DNA of 64,000 nt, taken from Runella sp. CRIBMP. GTDB taxonomy: Bacteria; Bacteroidota; Bacteroidia; Cytophagales; Spirosomataceae. Position 1 is the first letter of the stretch. Each line of letters opens with the position of its first letter. This document shows, one piece after another, positions 8,107 through 16,784 of the stretch. The stretch lies in NCBI RefSeq assembly GCF_009905605.1, contig NZ_JAAAKZ010000004.1:248001-312000 (forward strand), read 5' to 3'. The position numbers and the translations under genes are program-made. Below the pieces are notes generated by a model. The model was not told the origin of the DNA. It did no database searches and saw only the letters and a list, made by a program, of their open reading frames with translations.

Positions 8107-8694
8107 ATGAACAACTACGCACATATTCTCAAAGCGTCCGAAAAGTACATGCGGGTACGAAAAAACGACGTTCATATCCCGATTTCTTTTCACTACGCGA
8201 TGAAACTGGCCGAAAACTACCCAAACGCCGACCGTGATGTGGTGGCGGCAGGAATCATTTTGCACGATATTGGCTGGTTTTCGATTGACGAAGATGATAT
8301 TTTTAAAAAAGGCTTTCAGACCGAAAATTATCTCCAAAGCGACGTGCGGTATTTGCATGAATCGGAAGGCGTGCGGCTGTCGGCAGAAGTGCTAAGGCCC
8401 TTGGGTTATTCGGAAGACTTTATTAAAAAAGTGCAAACCATCATCGACGGTCACGACACGCGAGGGTTTGCGCGGTCGGCCGAAGATGAGATTGTGCGAG
8501 ATGCCGATAAGCTGTGGCGTTTTACGGTCACGGGCGTGAGTATTGCCTCCGATTGGTTCAAACAGACCCCTAGTCAATACTGTGCGCGTTTGCTCACCGA
8601 TGTGGTGCCGCAGTTGCACCTGCCCGAGTCGATTGAAATGGCGAAGACCGACTTGGTCGAAACCGAAAAAATGCTTTGTTGCGACGTAATCTAA
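8107..8694 (+). CDS. creD: HD-domain phosphohydrolase, CreD-like (first copy)
   Basis: Predicted to remove the phosphate from 4-hydroxymethylphenyl phosphate after P450 oxidation. It has 195 residues from the ATG at 8107. Metal-binding HD signature ILHDIGW at about residues 55-61, then IIDGHDT and RDADKLWRF further on. The ATG at 8107 is chosen over 8044 because it aligns with the start of the second HD protein of the operon (10127-10726), with which it shares the DVV...HD.GW, DGHDT and DADKLWR blocks. Its stop codon is 4 bases before the aldehyde dehydrogenase start. HD family is firm; the exact ester is inferred from context. Confidence 0.75.
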   Translation: MNNYAHILKASEKYMRVRKNDVHIPISFHYAMKLAENYPNADRDVVAAGIILHDIGWFSIDEDDIFKKGFQTENYLQSDVRYLHESEGVRLSAEVLRPLGYSEDFIKKVQTIIDGHDTRGFARSAEDEIVRDADKLWRFTVTGVSIASDWFKQTPSQYCARLLTDVVPQLHLPESIEMAKTDLVETEKMLCCDVI

Positions 8695-8698
8695 ACGA

Positions 8699-10126
8699 AT
8701 GGAAAATTATATAAATGGGAAATGGGTAAAACCACATTCGGCCCAATACGCCGATGTGCTCAATCCCAGCACGGGTGCAGTTCTTGAAAGGTTTGCGTGC
8801 AGCAATCCAGAAGATGTCAATGCGGCACTGGAATCGGCAAAAGTGGCGTTTAAATCTTGGAAAAAGACGCCCGTTGCTCACCGGGCCAAGTTGCAGCACC
8901 AAGCCGCGCAATTGATGCGCAAACACGCCGACGACCTCGCCCGAACCATTGCCAACGAACTCGGCAGGCCGCTGGCGGGCTGCCTGACCGAAATCAGTCG
9001 AAGTGCCGATTTGTTCGATTTTTACGCCGAAGAGGGCCTTCGTTTGAAAGGAGAAGTGCCATTGCATAACCTCGAAGGCGAAAAAGCGCTAATTGTGCGC
9101 GAGCCCGTTGGCGTAGTGGTGGCCATTACGCCGTTCAATTACCCGATTACGCTGCTGACCATGAAATTGGGCGCGGCGCTGATGGCAGGTTGTACGGTGG
9201 TGTCCAAACCGTCGGAAGATACGCCGCTTTCGACACTGAAACTGGCCGAAATTTTTACCGAAGCGGGCTATCCCGAAGGGGTTTTTAATGTCATTACGGG
9301 CTATGGCTATGACATTGGCAATGCGCTCATTGAGCACTCAATAACGGCCAAAATCGCCTTTACGGGCGGCACGGGCACGGGGATGCGCATCGGGGCATTG
9401 GCGGCGGCACATAATAAACGTGTCACGCTTGAATTGGGCGGTCAGTCGCCCGCGATTGTGTGTGCCGATGCAGATTTGGCCGTGGCTATCCCCGCCATTG
9501 TTCGTCATGCGTTTGCCAACAGTGGTCAGTTTTGCTACCGCGTCAATCGTCTGTACGTGCATGAGGCCATTTATGTCGATTTTCTGGACCGAATGGTGGC
9601 GTTGACCGAAAAACTAACCGTGGGGCATCCGTTTTCAGGCTGCGACATGGGGCCGATGGTGAATCAAAAGATTTACCAAAACAGCGAAAATCAGGTGCAA
9701 GACGCCTTGCATAAAGGAGCACTTTTGAAAACAGGCGGCCACCGATTGACGGGTGAACTGTATGACAAAGGCTGGTTTTTCCCGCCCACGATTTTGGCTG
9801 ATACCAACCATTCAATGCACATCATGACCCAAGAAACCTTTGGGCCCGTGGTGGGAGTGATGCCTTTTCAAACCAACGAACAGGCCGTAGCATGGGCCAA
9901 CGATTCGGATTTTGGATTGGCCGCCTATGTGTTTTCGGAACAACTCGGCACGGGACTGCGCATTGCGGAGTCGCTAGAAGCAGGCTCGGTTTGGATCAAC
10001 AACATTCACCGTTCGTACCACGATGTGCCGTTTGGTGGGGTAAAACAAAGCGGAATCGGGCGTGAAAAAGGCCACTACGGCATCGAGGCGTATACCGAAT
10101 TAAAAACCATTTACCTGAATTACTAG
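8699..10126 (+). CDS. creC: NAD(P)-dependent aldehyde dehydrogenase (4-hydroxybenzaldehyde, CreC-like)
   Basis: Predicted to oxidise 4-hydroxybenzaldehyde to 4-hydroxybenzoate. A complete 475-residue ALDH-superfamily protein: nucleotide-binding FTGGTGTGMRIG, general base Glu245 in LELGG, and catalytic Cys279 in SGQFCYR, with the usual ETFGPVVGVMPF block near the end. It sits tightly between two HD phosphohydrolase genes (4 bases upstream, 0 bases downstream), so dephosphorylation and aldehyde oxidation are translated together. The succinic-semialdehyde or benzaldehyde type of ALDH cannot be told apart by eye; the substrate rests on the pathway. Confidence 0.83.
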   Translation: MENYINGKWVKPHSAQYADVLNPSTGAVLERFACSNPEDVNAALESAKVAFKSWKKTPVAHRAKLQHQAAQLMRKHADDLARTIANELGRPLAGCLTEISRSADLFDFYAEEGLRLKGEVPLHNLEGEKALIVREPVGVVVAITPFNYPITLLTMKLGAALMAGCTVVSKPSEDTPLSTLKLAEIFTEAGYPEGVFNVITGYGYDIGNALIEHSITAKIAFTGGTGTGMRIGALAAAHNKRVTLELGGQSPAIVCADADLAVAIPAIVRHAFANSGQFCYRVNRLYVHEAIYVDFLDRMVALTEKLTVGHPFSGCDMGPMVNQKIYQNSENQVQDALHKGALLKTGGHRLTGELYDKGWFFPPTILADTNHSMHIMTQETFGPVVGVMPFQTNEQAVAWANDSDFGLAAYVFSEQLGTGLRIAESLEAGSVWINNIHRSYHDVPFGGVKQSGIGREKGHYGIEAYTELKTIYLNY

Positions 10127-10726
10127 ATGTTGCGTACCCAAGACATCCCGCTTTGGGAAGTAGCCAAAATCCATTTGAACGTTCGTAACAACAACGAACA
10201 TACGCTGTTTGCTTACTTGCTGGTGACCCAATTGCTTGAAAAATACCCAGAAGCCAACCCAGATGTGGTGTTGCCAGCCATTCTTTTTCATGATACAGGC
10301 TGGTCTAAAATACCGAAAGACAAGATTTTGCACGCCTTTGGCCCCAATAATAAATATCCCGAATTGACGCGCCAACATGAATTGGAAAGTGTCGCAATTG
10401 CACAAAAAGAACTGCCCGTTTTAGGGTTTCATCAACCACAAATTAACGAAATCATCGCGGTCATTGACGGGCACGATACCACCAAACAGGCGCGCTCGGT
10501 CAACGATGCGGTGCACAAAGACGCTGATAAGCTCTGGAGGTATACGCCGCATGGCAACCGCATCATTGGCGAGTGGTTTGGCATTGGACAGGCTGAAGTT
10601 CTGGAGATTTTGGAAAATTTCGTTTGGCCAACGTTTTTGACCGACGAAGGAAAAAGGCTTTCTGGTCTGCTGTTGGAGTTGGCGAAATTGGACTTGAACT
10701 TAAAAAAATACGTAGCCCATGTTTGA
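10127..10726 (+). CDS. HD-domain phosphohydrolase, second CreD-like paralogue
   Basis: A 199-residue HD protein with LFHDTGW, VIDGHDTT and KDADKLWRY, clearly a paralogue of the 8107-8694 product. Its ATG follows the aldehyde dehydrogenase stop with no gap and its end overlaps the SDR gene by 8 bases, so it is translationally coupled on both sides. Two hydrolases in one operon could handle different phosphate esters (alcohol, aldehyde or acid forms of the aryl phosphate) or form a heteromer. Which of the two is the true CreD equivalent cannot be decided from the sequence, so no symbol is given here. Confidence 0.75.
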   Translation: MLRTQDIPLWEVAKIHLNVRNNNEHTLFAYLLVTQLLEKYPEANPDVVLPAILFHDTGWSKIPKDKILHAFGPNNKYPELTRQHELESVAIAQKELPVLGFHQPQINEIIAVIDGHDTTKQARSVNDAVHKDADKLWRYTPHGNRIIGEWFGIGQAEVLEILENFVWPTFLTDEGKRLSGLLLELAKLDLNLKKYVAHV

Positions 10727-11459
10727 GCTAAAAGATAAAATCGTTGTGATTACGGGTGCGGCGGGTGGACTCGGCCGGGCCTTTGCGCAGGCCTTTGTTG
10801 CTCAGGGAGCCAAGGTCGTTGTTTGTGATAAAAACTACGCAGGAGCGCAAGAAACGGCACAAATGCTAGGCGGAATGGCCCTTGAAGTGGACGTGACCAG
10901 TGAGCAATCCGTGGAAAAAATGGCGAATGAAGTGCTGGCTACCTTCGGTAAAATTGACATTTTGGTCAACAACGCCGCCATCTATGCGACTATTCAACGC
11001 AAGCCTTTTTATGAACTTACAGAAGCCGAATGGGACTTGGTGCTTGACGTCAATTTGAAAGGCGTCTGGTTGGTGTCAAAAGTCGTTTGTCGGTCGATGC
11101 GCGCCAATAATTACGGCAAAATCATCAACATTTCTTCGGCAACCGTCATGAGTGGGTCGCCCAATTGGTCGCATTATGTGGCCTCCAAGGGGGGCGTCAT
11201 CGGCCTGACGCGCTCCATGGCCAAAGAACTGGGTGATTTCAACATCAATGTCAACGCCATTGCGCCGGGCTTTACACTCACCGAAGCCAGTTTGGGCCTG
11301 ATGGAAAATGCTGCCAAATACGGCGTAGACCGAGGGGCCATCAAACGCCCGTCAACGATGGAAGATATTGTGGGCACGGCCCTCTATTTGGCTTCCTCTG
11401 CCGCTGATTTCGTAACGGGCCAAACCATCGTGGTGGACGGCGGTAAGCAGTTTATTTAG
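10719..11459 (+). CDS. creG: SDR-family alcohol dehydrogenase (CreG-like)
   Basis: Predicted to oxidise 4-hydroxybenzyl alcohol to 4-hydroxybenzaldehyde. It is a classical 246-residue short-chain dehydrogenase: TGAAGGLG cofactor loop near residue 12, NNAA in the core, and the catalytic Tyr153-x3-Lys157 in HYVASKGG, with an N-terminal DK after the second strand that points to NAD rather than NADP. It overlaps the upstream HD gene by 8 bases. The CreG role is assigned by position and by being the only alcohol-dehydrogenase type gene in the run; I cannot confirm that it is orthologous to the Corynebacterium protein. Confidence 0.72.
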   Translation: MFELKDKIVVITGAAGGLGRAFAQAFVAQGAKVVVCDKNYAGAQETAQMLGGMALEVDVTSEQSVEKMANEVLATFGKIDILVNNAAIYATIQRKPFYELTEAEWDLVLDVNLKGVWLVSKVVCRSMRANNYGKIINISSATVMSGSPNWSHYVASKGGVIGLTRSMAKELGDFNINVNAIAPGFTLTEASLGLMENAAKYGVDRGAIKRPSTMEDIVGTALYLASSAADFVTGQTIVVDGGKQFI

Positions 11460-11524
11460 CCAACGGATCGGTCCATAAAACATTCTTAAAAAGAAAATTA
11501 TTTACTGTAACTATCTGTAATACA

Positions 11525-11845
11525 ATGCCAAAGGTAATTTATATCGAAAACAACGGAACAGAGCACCAAGTGGATTTGCCGTTGGGGGCTACCTTAATGG
11601 AAGGAGCCGTTCAGAACGACATCAAAGGAATTGTGGCCGAATGTGGCGGCTCATGCATGTGCGCCACCTGCCATATTTACGTGGATGAACAATTTATGGG
11701 GCTTTTGCCCGAAATGGAAGAAGAAGAAAACGAAATGCTCGAAGGTGCGACCGCCGAGCGCATGTCCAACAGTCGTTTGGGGTGTCAAGTACGTATTTCC
11801 AACAAATTGGACGGAGTCATTGTCCGTATTCCTGAAAAACAATGA
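11525..11845 (+). CDS. creF: [2Fe-2S] ferredoxin, putidaredoxin/adrenodoxin type (CreF-like)
   Basis: Electron carrier from the reductase to the P450. The 106 residues contain the vertebrate/putidaredoxin-type cluster ligands Cys40, Cys46, Cys49 and Cys87 in ECGGSCMCATC and RLGCQV, plus a spare Cys44. The acidic helix EEEENEML after the cluster loop is the usual docking surface for reductase and P450. A 65-base gap without a clear promoter box precedes it, and its stop overlaps the reductase start in an ATGA. The E/F letters for ferredoxin and reductase follow my memory of the Cre naming. Confidence 0.85.
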   Translation: MPKVIYIENNGTEHQVDLPLGATLMEGAVQNDIKGIVAECGGSCMCATCHIYVDEQFMGLLPEMEEEENEMLEGATAERMSNSRLGCQVRISNKLDGVIVRIPEKQ

Positions 11846-13041
11846 GTGTAAAAGTCGTCATCATCGGTGCCGGGCACGGGGGGGTGCAGGCGGCCGCGTC
11901 GTTGCGAGAAGAAGGATTTGAGGGTGAAATGGTGTTGATTTCGGAAGAAAATGACCTGCCTTACCAGAAACCGCCATTGTCTAAGGGCTATTTGCAGGGA
12001 AAGCAGTCGGAGGAGGCCATTTTGTTTCGTTCCCCGCATTTTTTTCAAAACCACCAGATTGACCTTCGGTTGGGGGTCAATATCGCTCAACTTGATACCG
12101 AGGGGCAGTTGGTGATTACGAAAGAAGGCGAGACTATCGACTACACGCATTTGATCTTAGCGACGGGGGCTACCAACCGCAAATTAACGATGGAAGGGGC
12201 CGCCGACGTGCTTTACCTGCGTACTTTAGCCGATGCCAAAGCCATTGCACACCGACTGGATACTGCTCGTAAAATAGCCATCATTGGCGGTGGGTTTATC
12301 GGCCTCGAATTGGCCGCGTTAGCGCAGGAAAAATGCAAAGAAGTAAGTGTTATTGAGGCGCAGTCGCGGTTGATGGAACGGGTGCTACCCGCGGTTATCT
12401 CGGATGTTTTTCAAAAAACGCACGAGGAATGCGGGGTTCAAGTACACCTGAATGCCCTGACAAAGTCCATTGAGAATCATTGTATTATAACTAAAGAGGG
12501 CAAAAAAATCGAAGCAGATTTGATACTGGCGGGCATTGGGGTTATTCCCGAAACGTCGTTGGCGGAGGAGGCGGGAATTGCCTGCGAAAATGGTATTTTG
12601 GTGAACGAATTCCAACAAACTTCGGTCGCCAACATTTACGCCATCGGCGATTGTGCTAATCATTACAATGCTTTTGCCCAAAAAAGAATACGGTTGGAAT
12701 CGGTTCAAAATGCCGTTGACCAAGCCAAAACGGCCGTAAATCACGTATTGGGCAAAACCCAACCTTACCATGCAGTGCCGTGGTTTTGGACTAATCAATA
12801 CCATTTGAAACTCCAAATGGCGGGAATTTCGGCGGGCTTTGACCGCTATGTACTGAGAGGCGATGTCGACGCCGATAAGTTTTCGGTCTATTATTTCCAA
12901 GAAAATCGGTTGATTGCCGTTGATTCGCTCAATCGTCCCGCCGACCACCTCAATGCGCGTAAATTGTTGGCTGCCCAGATAAGTCCTACCGACGCTCAAA
13001 TCGGCGACTTGAATGTGAACTTGAATCAATTGTTGGGTTAA
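11842..13041 (+). CDS. creE: FAD-dependent ferredoxin reductase (CreE-like)
   Basis: NAD(P)H-ferredoxin reductase of the putidaredoxin reductase family that feeds the P450. It has 399 residues, with FAD-binding GAGHGG near residue 9, the LPYQKPPLSKGYLQGK segment of this family, the NAD-binding GGGFIGLE at about residue 152 and YAIGDCAN near 270. It starts inside the ferredoxin stop codon (4-base ATGA overlap). It is the last gene of the first transcription block; the next gene downstream is on the other strand. Confidence 0.85.
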   Translation: MSVKVVIIGAGHGGVQAAASLREEGFEGEMVLISEENDLPYQKPPLSKGYLQGKQSEEAILFRSPHFFQNHQIDLRLGVNIAQLDTEGQLVITKEGETIDYTHLILATGATNRKLTMEGAADVLYLRTLADAKAIAHRLDTARKIAIIGGGFIGLELAALAQEKCKEVSVIEAQSRLMERVLPAVISDVFQKTHEECGVQVHLNALTKSIENHCIITKEGKKIEADLILAGIGVIPETSLAEEAGIACENGILVNEFQQTSVANIYAIGDCANHYNAFAQKRIRLESVQNAVDQAKTAVNHVLGKTQPYHAVPWFWTNQYHLKLQMAGISAGFDRYVLRGDVDADKFSVYYFQENRLIAVDSLNRPADHLNARKLLAAQISPTDAQIGDLNVNLNQLLG

Positions 13042-13073
13042 ATCCGCCCGCAAATTATGTAGTATAAACCGAG

Positions 13074-13949
13074 TTAGTTCTTCCTAAACTCGCTCGGAGC
13101 CACCCCCGTGTATTTTTTAAACAAACGTGTAAAATAGGCGGGGTCTTTGAAGTTTAGAAAGTAAGAAACCTCTGATATTGAGTAGGTTGTATTGAGTAAA
13201 TATTTTTTTGCTTCGTTGATTAAGTATTCGTGCACCACTTGCAGGGCAGATTTTTGGACTAAGTTTTGACAAATTCGATTGAGATGAACGGCCGTAATGT
13301 TCAACTCTTTGGCGTATTGATTGATGGATTTTGACTCTTGCAACGACTGTTTGATGCTCTTCTGAAACCCCTGAAAATACTGCAACGTTCGATTGTCAGA
13401 AGTGGTCACGGGGCTGCTTTGGGTGAGGGCCTGTCGGTAAATCGTCAGGAATAATAATTGAAAAAGGGATTGCAAAACCGCCTGTTTTTCGGGGTTTTCT
13501 TCGAGCAATTCCTTCATAATCTCCGTTTTAAGGAATAAAATTCGGTAAAATACCAAATCGTCATCGGCAAAAGATAGCTGTTTTAAGCGACTAATTTCGA
13601 GGGCGATTTTGGGGGAGTTTTTGAAAAGACTCTCCAAAAATGACTCCGAAAACGTGATGACCTCGCCCACAATTGCTGGCTGAAACATAAACCCGTGCAG
13701 CGTATTGGCGGGAATGGTAATCAGACAAGGGCTTGCAATCGCAAATTCTTTGTTTTCAGACCTCAGCACCCCGCTTCCCGATTGAATGATAAATACCTGA
13801 TACAAATCGGTATGCAGGTGCTCGTGAATTTCCCAATCATAGATTTTACTCCTGGTTTCCAATAATTCATGGTGGATGAAATTGGGTACCAGCGGCGAGC
13901 GATTATCACCGTATAAGCCTTTGAAATTAACAAGCCCTTTTGGATTCAT
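13074..13949 (-). CDS. AraC-family transcriptional regulator (PobR-like position)
   Basis: Likely activator of the neighbouring aromatic genes. It has 291 residues: an N-terminal cupin-like sensing half with HEHLHTDLYQVFIIQSGSG and IPANTLHGFMF, and a C-terminal AraC double helix-turn-helix at about 195-291 ending in ISEVSYFLNFKDPAYFTRLFKKYTGVAPSEFRKN. It is transcribed away from pcaH across a 254-base gap that holds a promoter box and a dyad. AraC-type regulators of pobA respond to 4-hydroxybenzoate in other bacteria; the same effector here is an inference. Confidence 0.85.
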   Translation of the reverse strand: MNPKGLVNFKGLYGDNRSPLVPNFIHHELLETRSKIYDWEIHEHLHTDLYQVFIIQSGSGVLRSENKEFAIASPCLITIPANTLHGFMFQPAIVGEVITFSESFLESLFKNSPKIALEISRLKQLSFADDDLVFYRILFLKTEIMKELLEENPEKQAVLQSLFQLLFLTIYRQALTQSSPVTTSDNRTLQYFQGFQKSIKQSLQESKSINQYAKELNITAVHLNRICQNLVQKSALQVVHEYLINEAKKYLLNTTYSISEVSYFLNFKDPAYFTRLFKKYTGVAPSEFRKN

Positions 13950-14077
13950 GATATGTTCTGAAAATACAAGAATAAATATAGACTATTTCTGTAATGAATC
14001 CATCAAATGAATGTAAATAAGTCACTAAATGCTTGTTTTAAAGGTGTTTAAAATAATAATTTCTCTTTTGTTAAATA

Positions 14078-14100
14078 AAACATGTCTAAGCAAAATGTTT
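14078..14100. promoter_or_regulatory. Dyad in the araC-pcaH intergenic region
   Basis: AAACAT (14078-14083) and ATGTTT (14095-14100) form an inverted repeat with an 11-base spacer, centred 110-120 bases upstream of pcaH. It could bind a dimer, for example the divergent AraC-type regulator, but it is short and in AT-rich sequence. Confidence 0.3.
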
Positions 14101-14153
14101 ATTTTATACAAGTAATATTTTAATTAATCCAAGAATTTATTTAACACGTCCCA

Positions 14154-14161
14154 TACCTTTG
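14154..14161 (+). promoter_or_regulatory. -7 promoter box of the pca-pob operon
   Basis: TACCTTTG is a perfect TAnnTTTG match, 42 bases before the pcaH ATG. As at the P450 operon, the matching upstream TTTG box is not evident, which fits activator-dependent expression. The rest of the 13950-14203 gap is AT-rich without another clear element. Confidence 0.6.
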
Positions 14162-14203
14162 TTGGACTGAAAAAAGAAACTTCCTCCTCAAAATTGTACC
14201 GCA

Positions 14204-14911
14204 ATGAGCCAACTCATTTATAATACTTTCGATTATGAAGTCCAGCCGCCTCGGCTTGCTCCCGATTATAAATCGACCGTACTGCGTGCACCTAGCAAGC
14301 CGTTAGTCGTCGTAAAACAGTCGCTATCGGAGTTGACAGGGCCTGTTTTCGGGGATTTTAACTTGGGCGAATTTGACCATGACCTGACCAAGAATTCCAT
14401 TAAAAACGGCGAGCCAATGGGCGAACGCATCGTGGTGCATGGCAAAGTGATGAATGAAAACGGGCGGCCGATTCCTAATACGCTGATTGAGATTTGGCAA
14501 GCCAACGCGGCGGGCCGGTACGTCCATAAAGTAGACCAACACGATGCGCCGCTCGACCCTAATTTTCTGGGCGCGGGGCGCTGTATGACGGATTCGGAAG
14601 GAAACTATCGGTTTTATACCATCAAACCGGGGGCGTATCCTTGGGGCAACCATCCCAACGCGTGGCGGCCCAACCACATCCATTTTTCGTTGTTTGGGGC
14701 CAATATCACCAACCGGTTGGTGACCCAAATGTACTTTCCTGGCGACCCATTGTTGCAGTATGACCCCATTTTTCTGGGCGTGCCGCCCAAAGGACGTGAG
14801 TTGCTGATTTCAACCTTTGATTTGAGCATCACCGAGCCCAATTTTGCGCTTGGCTACCGTTTTGACTTTGTTTTAAGGGGGCATCAGGCTACTCCGTTTG
14901 AAAATGTATAA
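14204..14911 (+). CDS. pcaH: Protocatechuate 3,4-dioxygenase beta subunit
   Basis: Iron-carrying subunit of the ring-cleaving enzyme that converts protocatechuate to 3-carboxy-cis,cis-muconate. It has 235 residues. The Fe(III) ligands are visible as Tyr106 (GRYVHK), Tyr145 (GAYPW), His158 and His160 (NHIHFS), with the same spacing as Tyr108, Tyr147, His160 and His162 of the Pseudomonas enzyme. First gene of the pca-pob operon; its stop codon shares a base with the pcaG start (TAATG). Confidence 0.95.
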   Translation: MSQLIYNTFDYEVQPPRLAPDYKSTVLRAPSKPLVVVKQSLSELTGPVFGDFNLGEFDHDLTKNSIKNGEPMGERIVVHGKVMNENGRPIPNTLIEIWQANAAGRYVHKVDQHDAPLDPNFLGAGRCMTDSEGNYRFYTIKPGAYPWGNHPNAWRPNHIHFSLFGANITNRLVTQMYFPGDPLLQYDPIFLGVPPKGRELLISTFDLSITEPNFALGYRFDFVLRGHQATPFENV

Positions 14912-15453
14912 TGAATTTTAACACAACAATTGCCATGTTACAAACGCCTTCCCAAACCGTCGGGCCCTATTTCGCGTACGGACTCACGCCCGAACAATAT
15001 TTATATGATTTTAAAAGCCTGTCCAATAATGAATTAGCCAAGCCTCTCGACGAAGCCAACGTCGTTATGGTGGTGGGTAAAGTTTTTGATGGCAACGGCG
15101 ACGTTATTCCAGATGCGATGATTGAGATTTGGGATACGCAGCACCAACGTTTTGGGCGTTTCGGGACGGGTACCGACCCCCAAAATCGGTTTATTTTTCA
15201 TACATTTAAACCCACGTCGGTCGATGGGCAGGCACCGCACCTGAGCGTGATTGTGTTCATGCGTGGGCAGCTAATCCATTCTTATACGCGTATTTACTTT
15301 GAAGATGAAGCGGAACTTAATGCACAGGACGAAATTTTAAACGCCGTGCCGACCGACCGACGCAATACGCTCATCGCCTCAAAAAATGCGGCGGGTTATG
15401 AATTCAATATTTACATGCAGGGCGAAAACGAAACGGTATTTTTTGAGATTTAA
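14911..15453 (+). CDS. pcaG: Protocatechuate 3,4-dioxygenase alpha subunit
   Basis: Non-catalytic partner subunit of PcaH; the two form the (alpha-beta)n dioxygenase. The 180 residues show the LQTPSQTVGPYFAYGLTPEQ opening and the IEIWDTQHQRFGRFGT and HLSVIVFMRGQ blocks of the alpha chain, lacking the second Tyr and both His ligands. The ATG at 14911 overlaps the pcaH stop; an internal ATG at 14938 would remove nine residues, but the overlap argues for coupling at 14911. Confidence 0.93.
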   Translation: MNFNTTIAMLQTPSQTVGPYFAYGLTPEQYLYDFKSLSNNELAKPLDEANVVMVVGKVFDGNGDVIPDAMIEIWDTQHQRFGRFGTGTDPQNRFIFHTFKPTSVDGQAPHLSVIVFMRGQLIHSYTRIYFEDEAELNAQDEILNAVPTDRRNTLIASKNAAGYEFNIYMQGENETVFFEI

Positions 15454-15464
15454 CCACCCCTAAA

Positions 15465-16784
15465 ATGGGCTTATACAGCGAATTGTTTTATTCGGACCAC
15501 ATCAATGAGCTTTTTTCGGAGAGGAATACCATTGGGCAAATGCTACGCGTAGAGGCCGAATTGGCGCGGGCGCAGGAAGCGGCAGGGGTGATTCCTGCGG
15601 GAGTGGCCGACCTCATTGCACTATGTTGTCAGCCCGATTTGATTGATATGCCCCGCCTTAAATCTGAAATAAAATTGGGGGGCAATGCCGCGATTCCGTT
15701 GGTAAAACAATTGACCCGTATTGTAAAAAACAATGACGTAGAAGCCTCAAAATACGTGCACTTAGGCGCTACTAGTCAGGATATTGTGGATACAGCCACC
15801 GTTTTGCAGGTGCAGGAGTTTGGTCAATGGTTAGCACAAAAATTAAAGGTGCTCGTCCTTCATTTAGTAGAAAAAACGAGCAGCTATCGAAATACGCCCA
15901 TGATTGGCCGGACGCTGCTCCAACAGGCGCGACCGATTACGTTTGGCCTGAAAACGGCGGGTTGGCTGGAGAGCATCGGCCGAACACAGGAGCGCATTGA
16001 CGACGTGAAAAAACGTCTTTTGGTGGTTCAGTTGGCGGGCGCGGTAGGGAGTGGTAATGCGCAGATTTCGAGCGAGGTACAGCAACTTTTTGCCCAGAAT
16101 TTAGGAATAAAATCCGCGTTTTCGTGGCAGTCAAACCGCGACACTTTCGCCGAATGGGCGAGCGTATTGGGGATTTTGACGGGCACTTTGGGTAAAATCG
16201 CCAAAGATGTTTCGCTGCTGATGCAAACCGAAGTGGGAGAGGTGTATGAAGGTGCAGCGGAAGGGAAAGGTGGGTCGAGTACCATGCCGCACAAGCGCAA
16301 CCCCGTTACCTGCGCGGCCATGCTGGCCAACGCCGCCCGGATGCCGCACTTGGTGGCTACGATGCTTACTGCCATGCCGCAGGAGCACGAGCGTTCGGCA
16401 GGGCTTTGGCATTCAGAATGGGAAGTGTTGACCCAAATCATGACCATGACGGCGGGCACGCTAGAACGAGCCATTGAATTGCTAGAAGGATTGGAAGTGG
16501 ATGAAAAGCGTATGTTGGCCAATCTGGAACTGACCCAAGGGTTGATTTATGCAGAAAACGTATCGCTGGCCTTGGCGCCCAAAATGGGCAAAAATCAGGC
16601 CCACGAATGGGTCGAAAAAGCCTGTAAAATCGCCATTGCGCAGCAAAAACACTTAAAAGAAGTACTGCTAGAATCGAAAATAGATGTACCCTCAGTGGAC
16701 GAACTGTTTAAGCCCGAAAACGCCCTGGGGCTGAGTTTAGAAATGATTGATAAGGTATTGAAGAAATTTGGACATATAAGATGA
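15465..16784 (+). CDS. pcaB: 3-carboxy-cis,cis-muconate cycloisomerase
   Basis: Second step of the protocatechuate branch: lactonises 3-carboxy-cis,cis-muconate to 4-carboxymuconolactone. The 439 residues belong to the fumarase/aspartase superfamily. The signature loop GSSTMPHKRNP lies at about 270-280, and the HLGATSQDIVDTA block near residue 101 is typical of PcaB. It lies 11 bases after pcaG and overlaps the next gene by 4 bases. Confidence 0.93.
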   Translation: MGLYSELFYSDHINELFSERNTIGQMLRVEAELARAQEAAGVIPAGVADLIALCCQPDLIDMPRLKSEIKLGGNAAIPLVKQLTRIVKNNDVEASKYVHLGATSQDIVDTATVLQVQEFGQWLAQKLKVLVLHLVEKTSSYRNTPMIGRTLLQQARPITFGLKTAGWLESIGRTQERIDDVKKRLLVVQLAGAVGSGNAQISSEVQQLFAQNLGIKSAFSWQSNRDTFAEWASVLGILTGTLGKIAKDVSLLMQTEVGEVYEGAAEGKGGSSTMPHKRNPVTCAAMLANAARMPHLVATMLTAMPQEHERSAGLWHSEWEVLTQIMTMTAGTLERAIELLEGLEVDEKRMLANLELTQGLIYAENVSLALAPKMGKNQAHEWVEKACKIAIAQQKHLKEVLLESKIDVPSVDELFKPENALGLSLEMIDKVLKKFGHIR

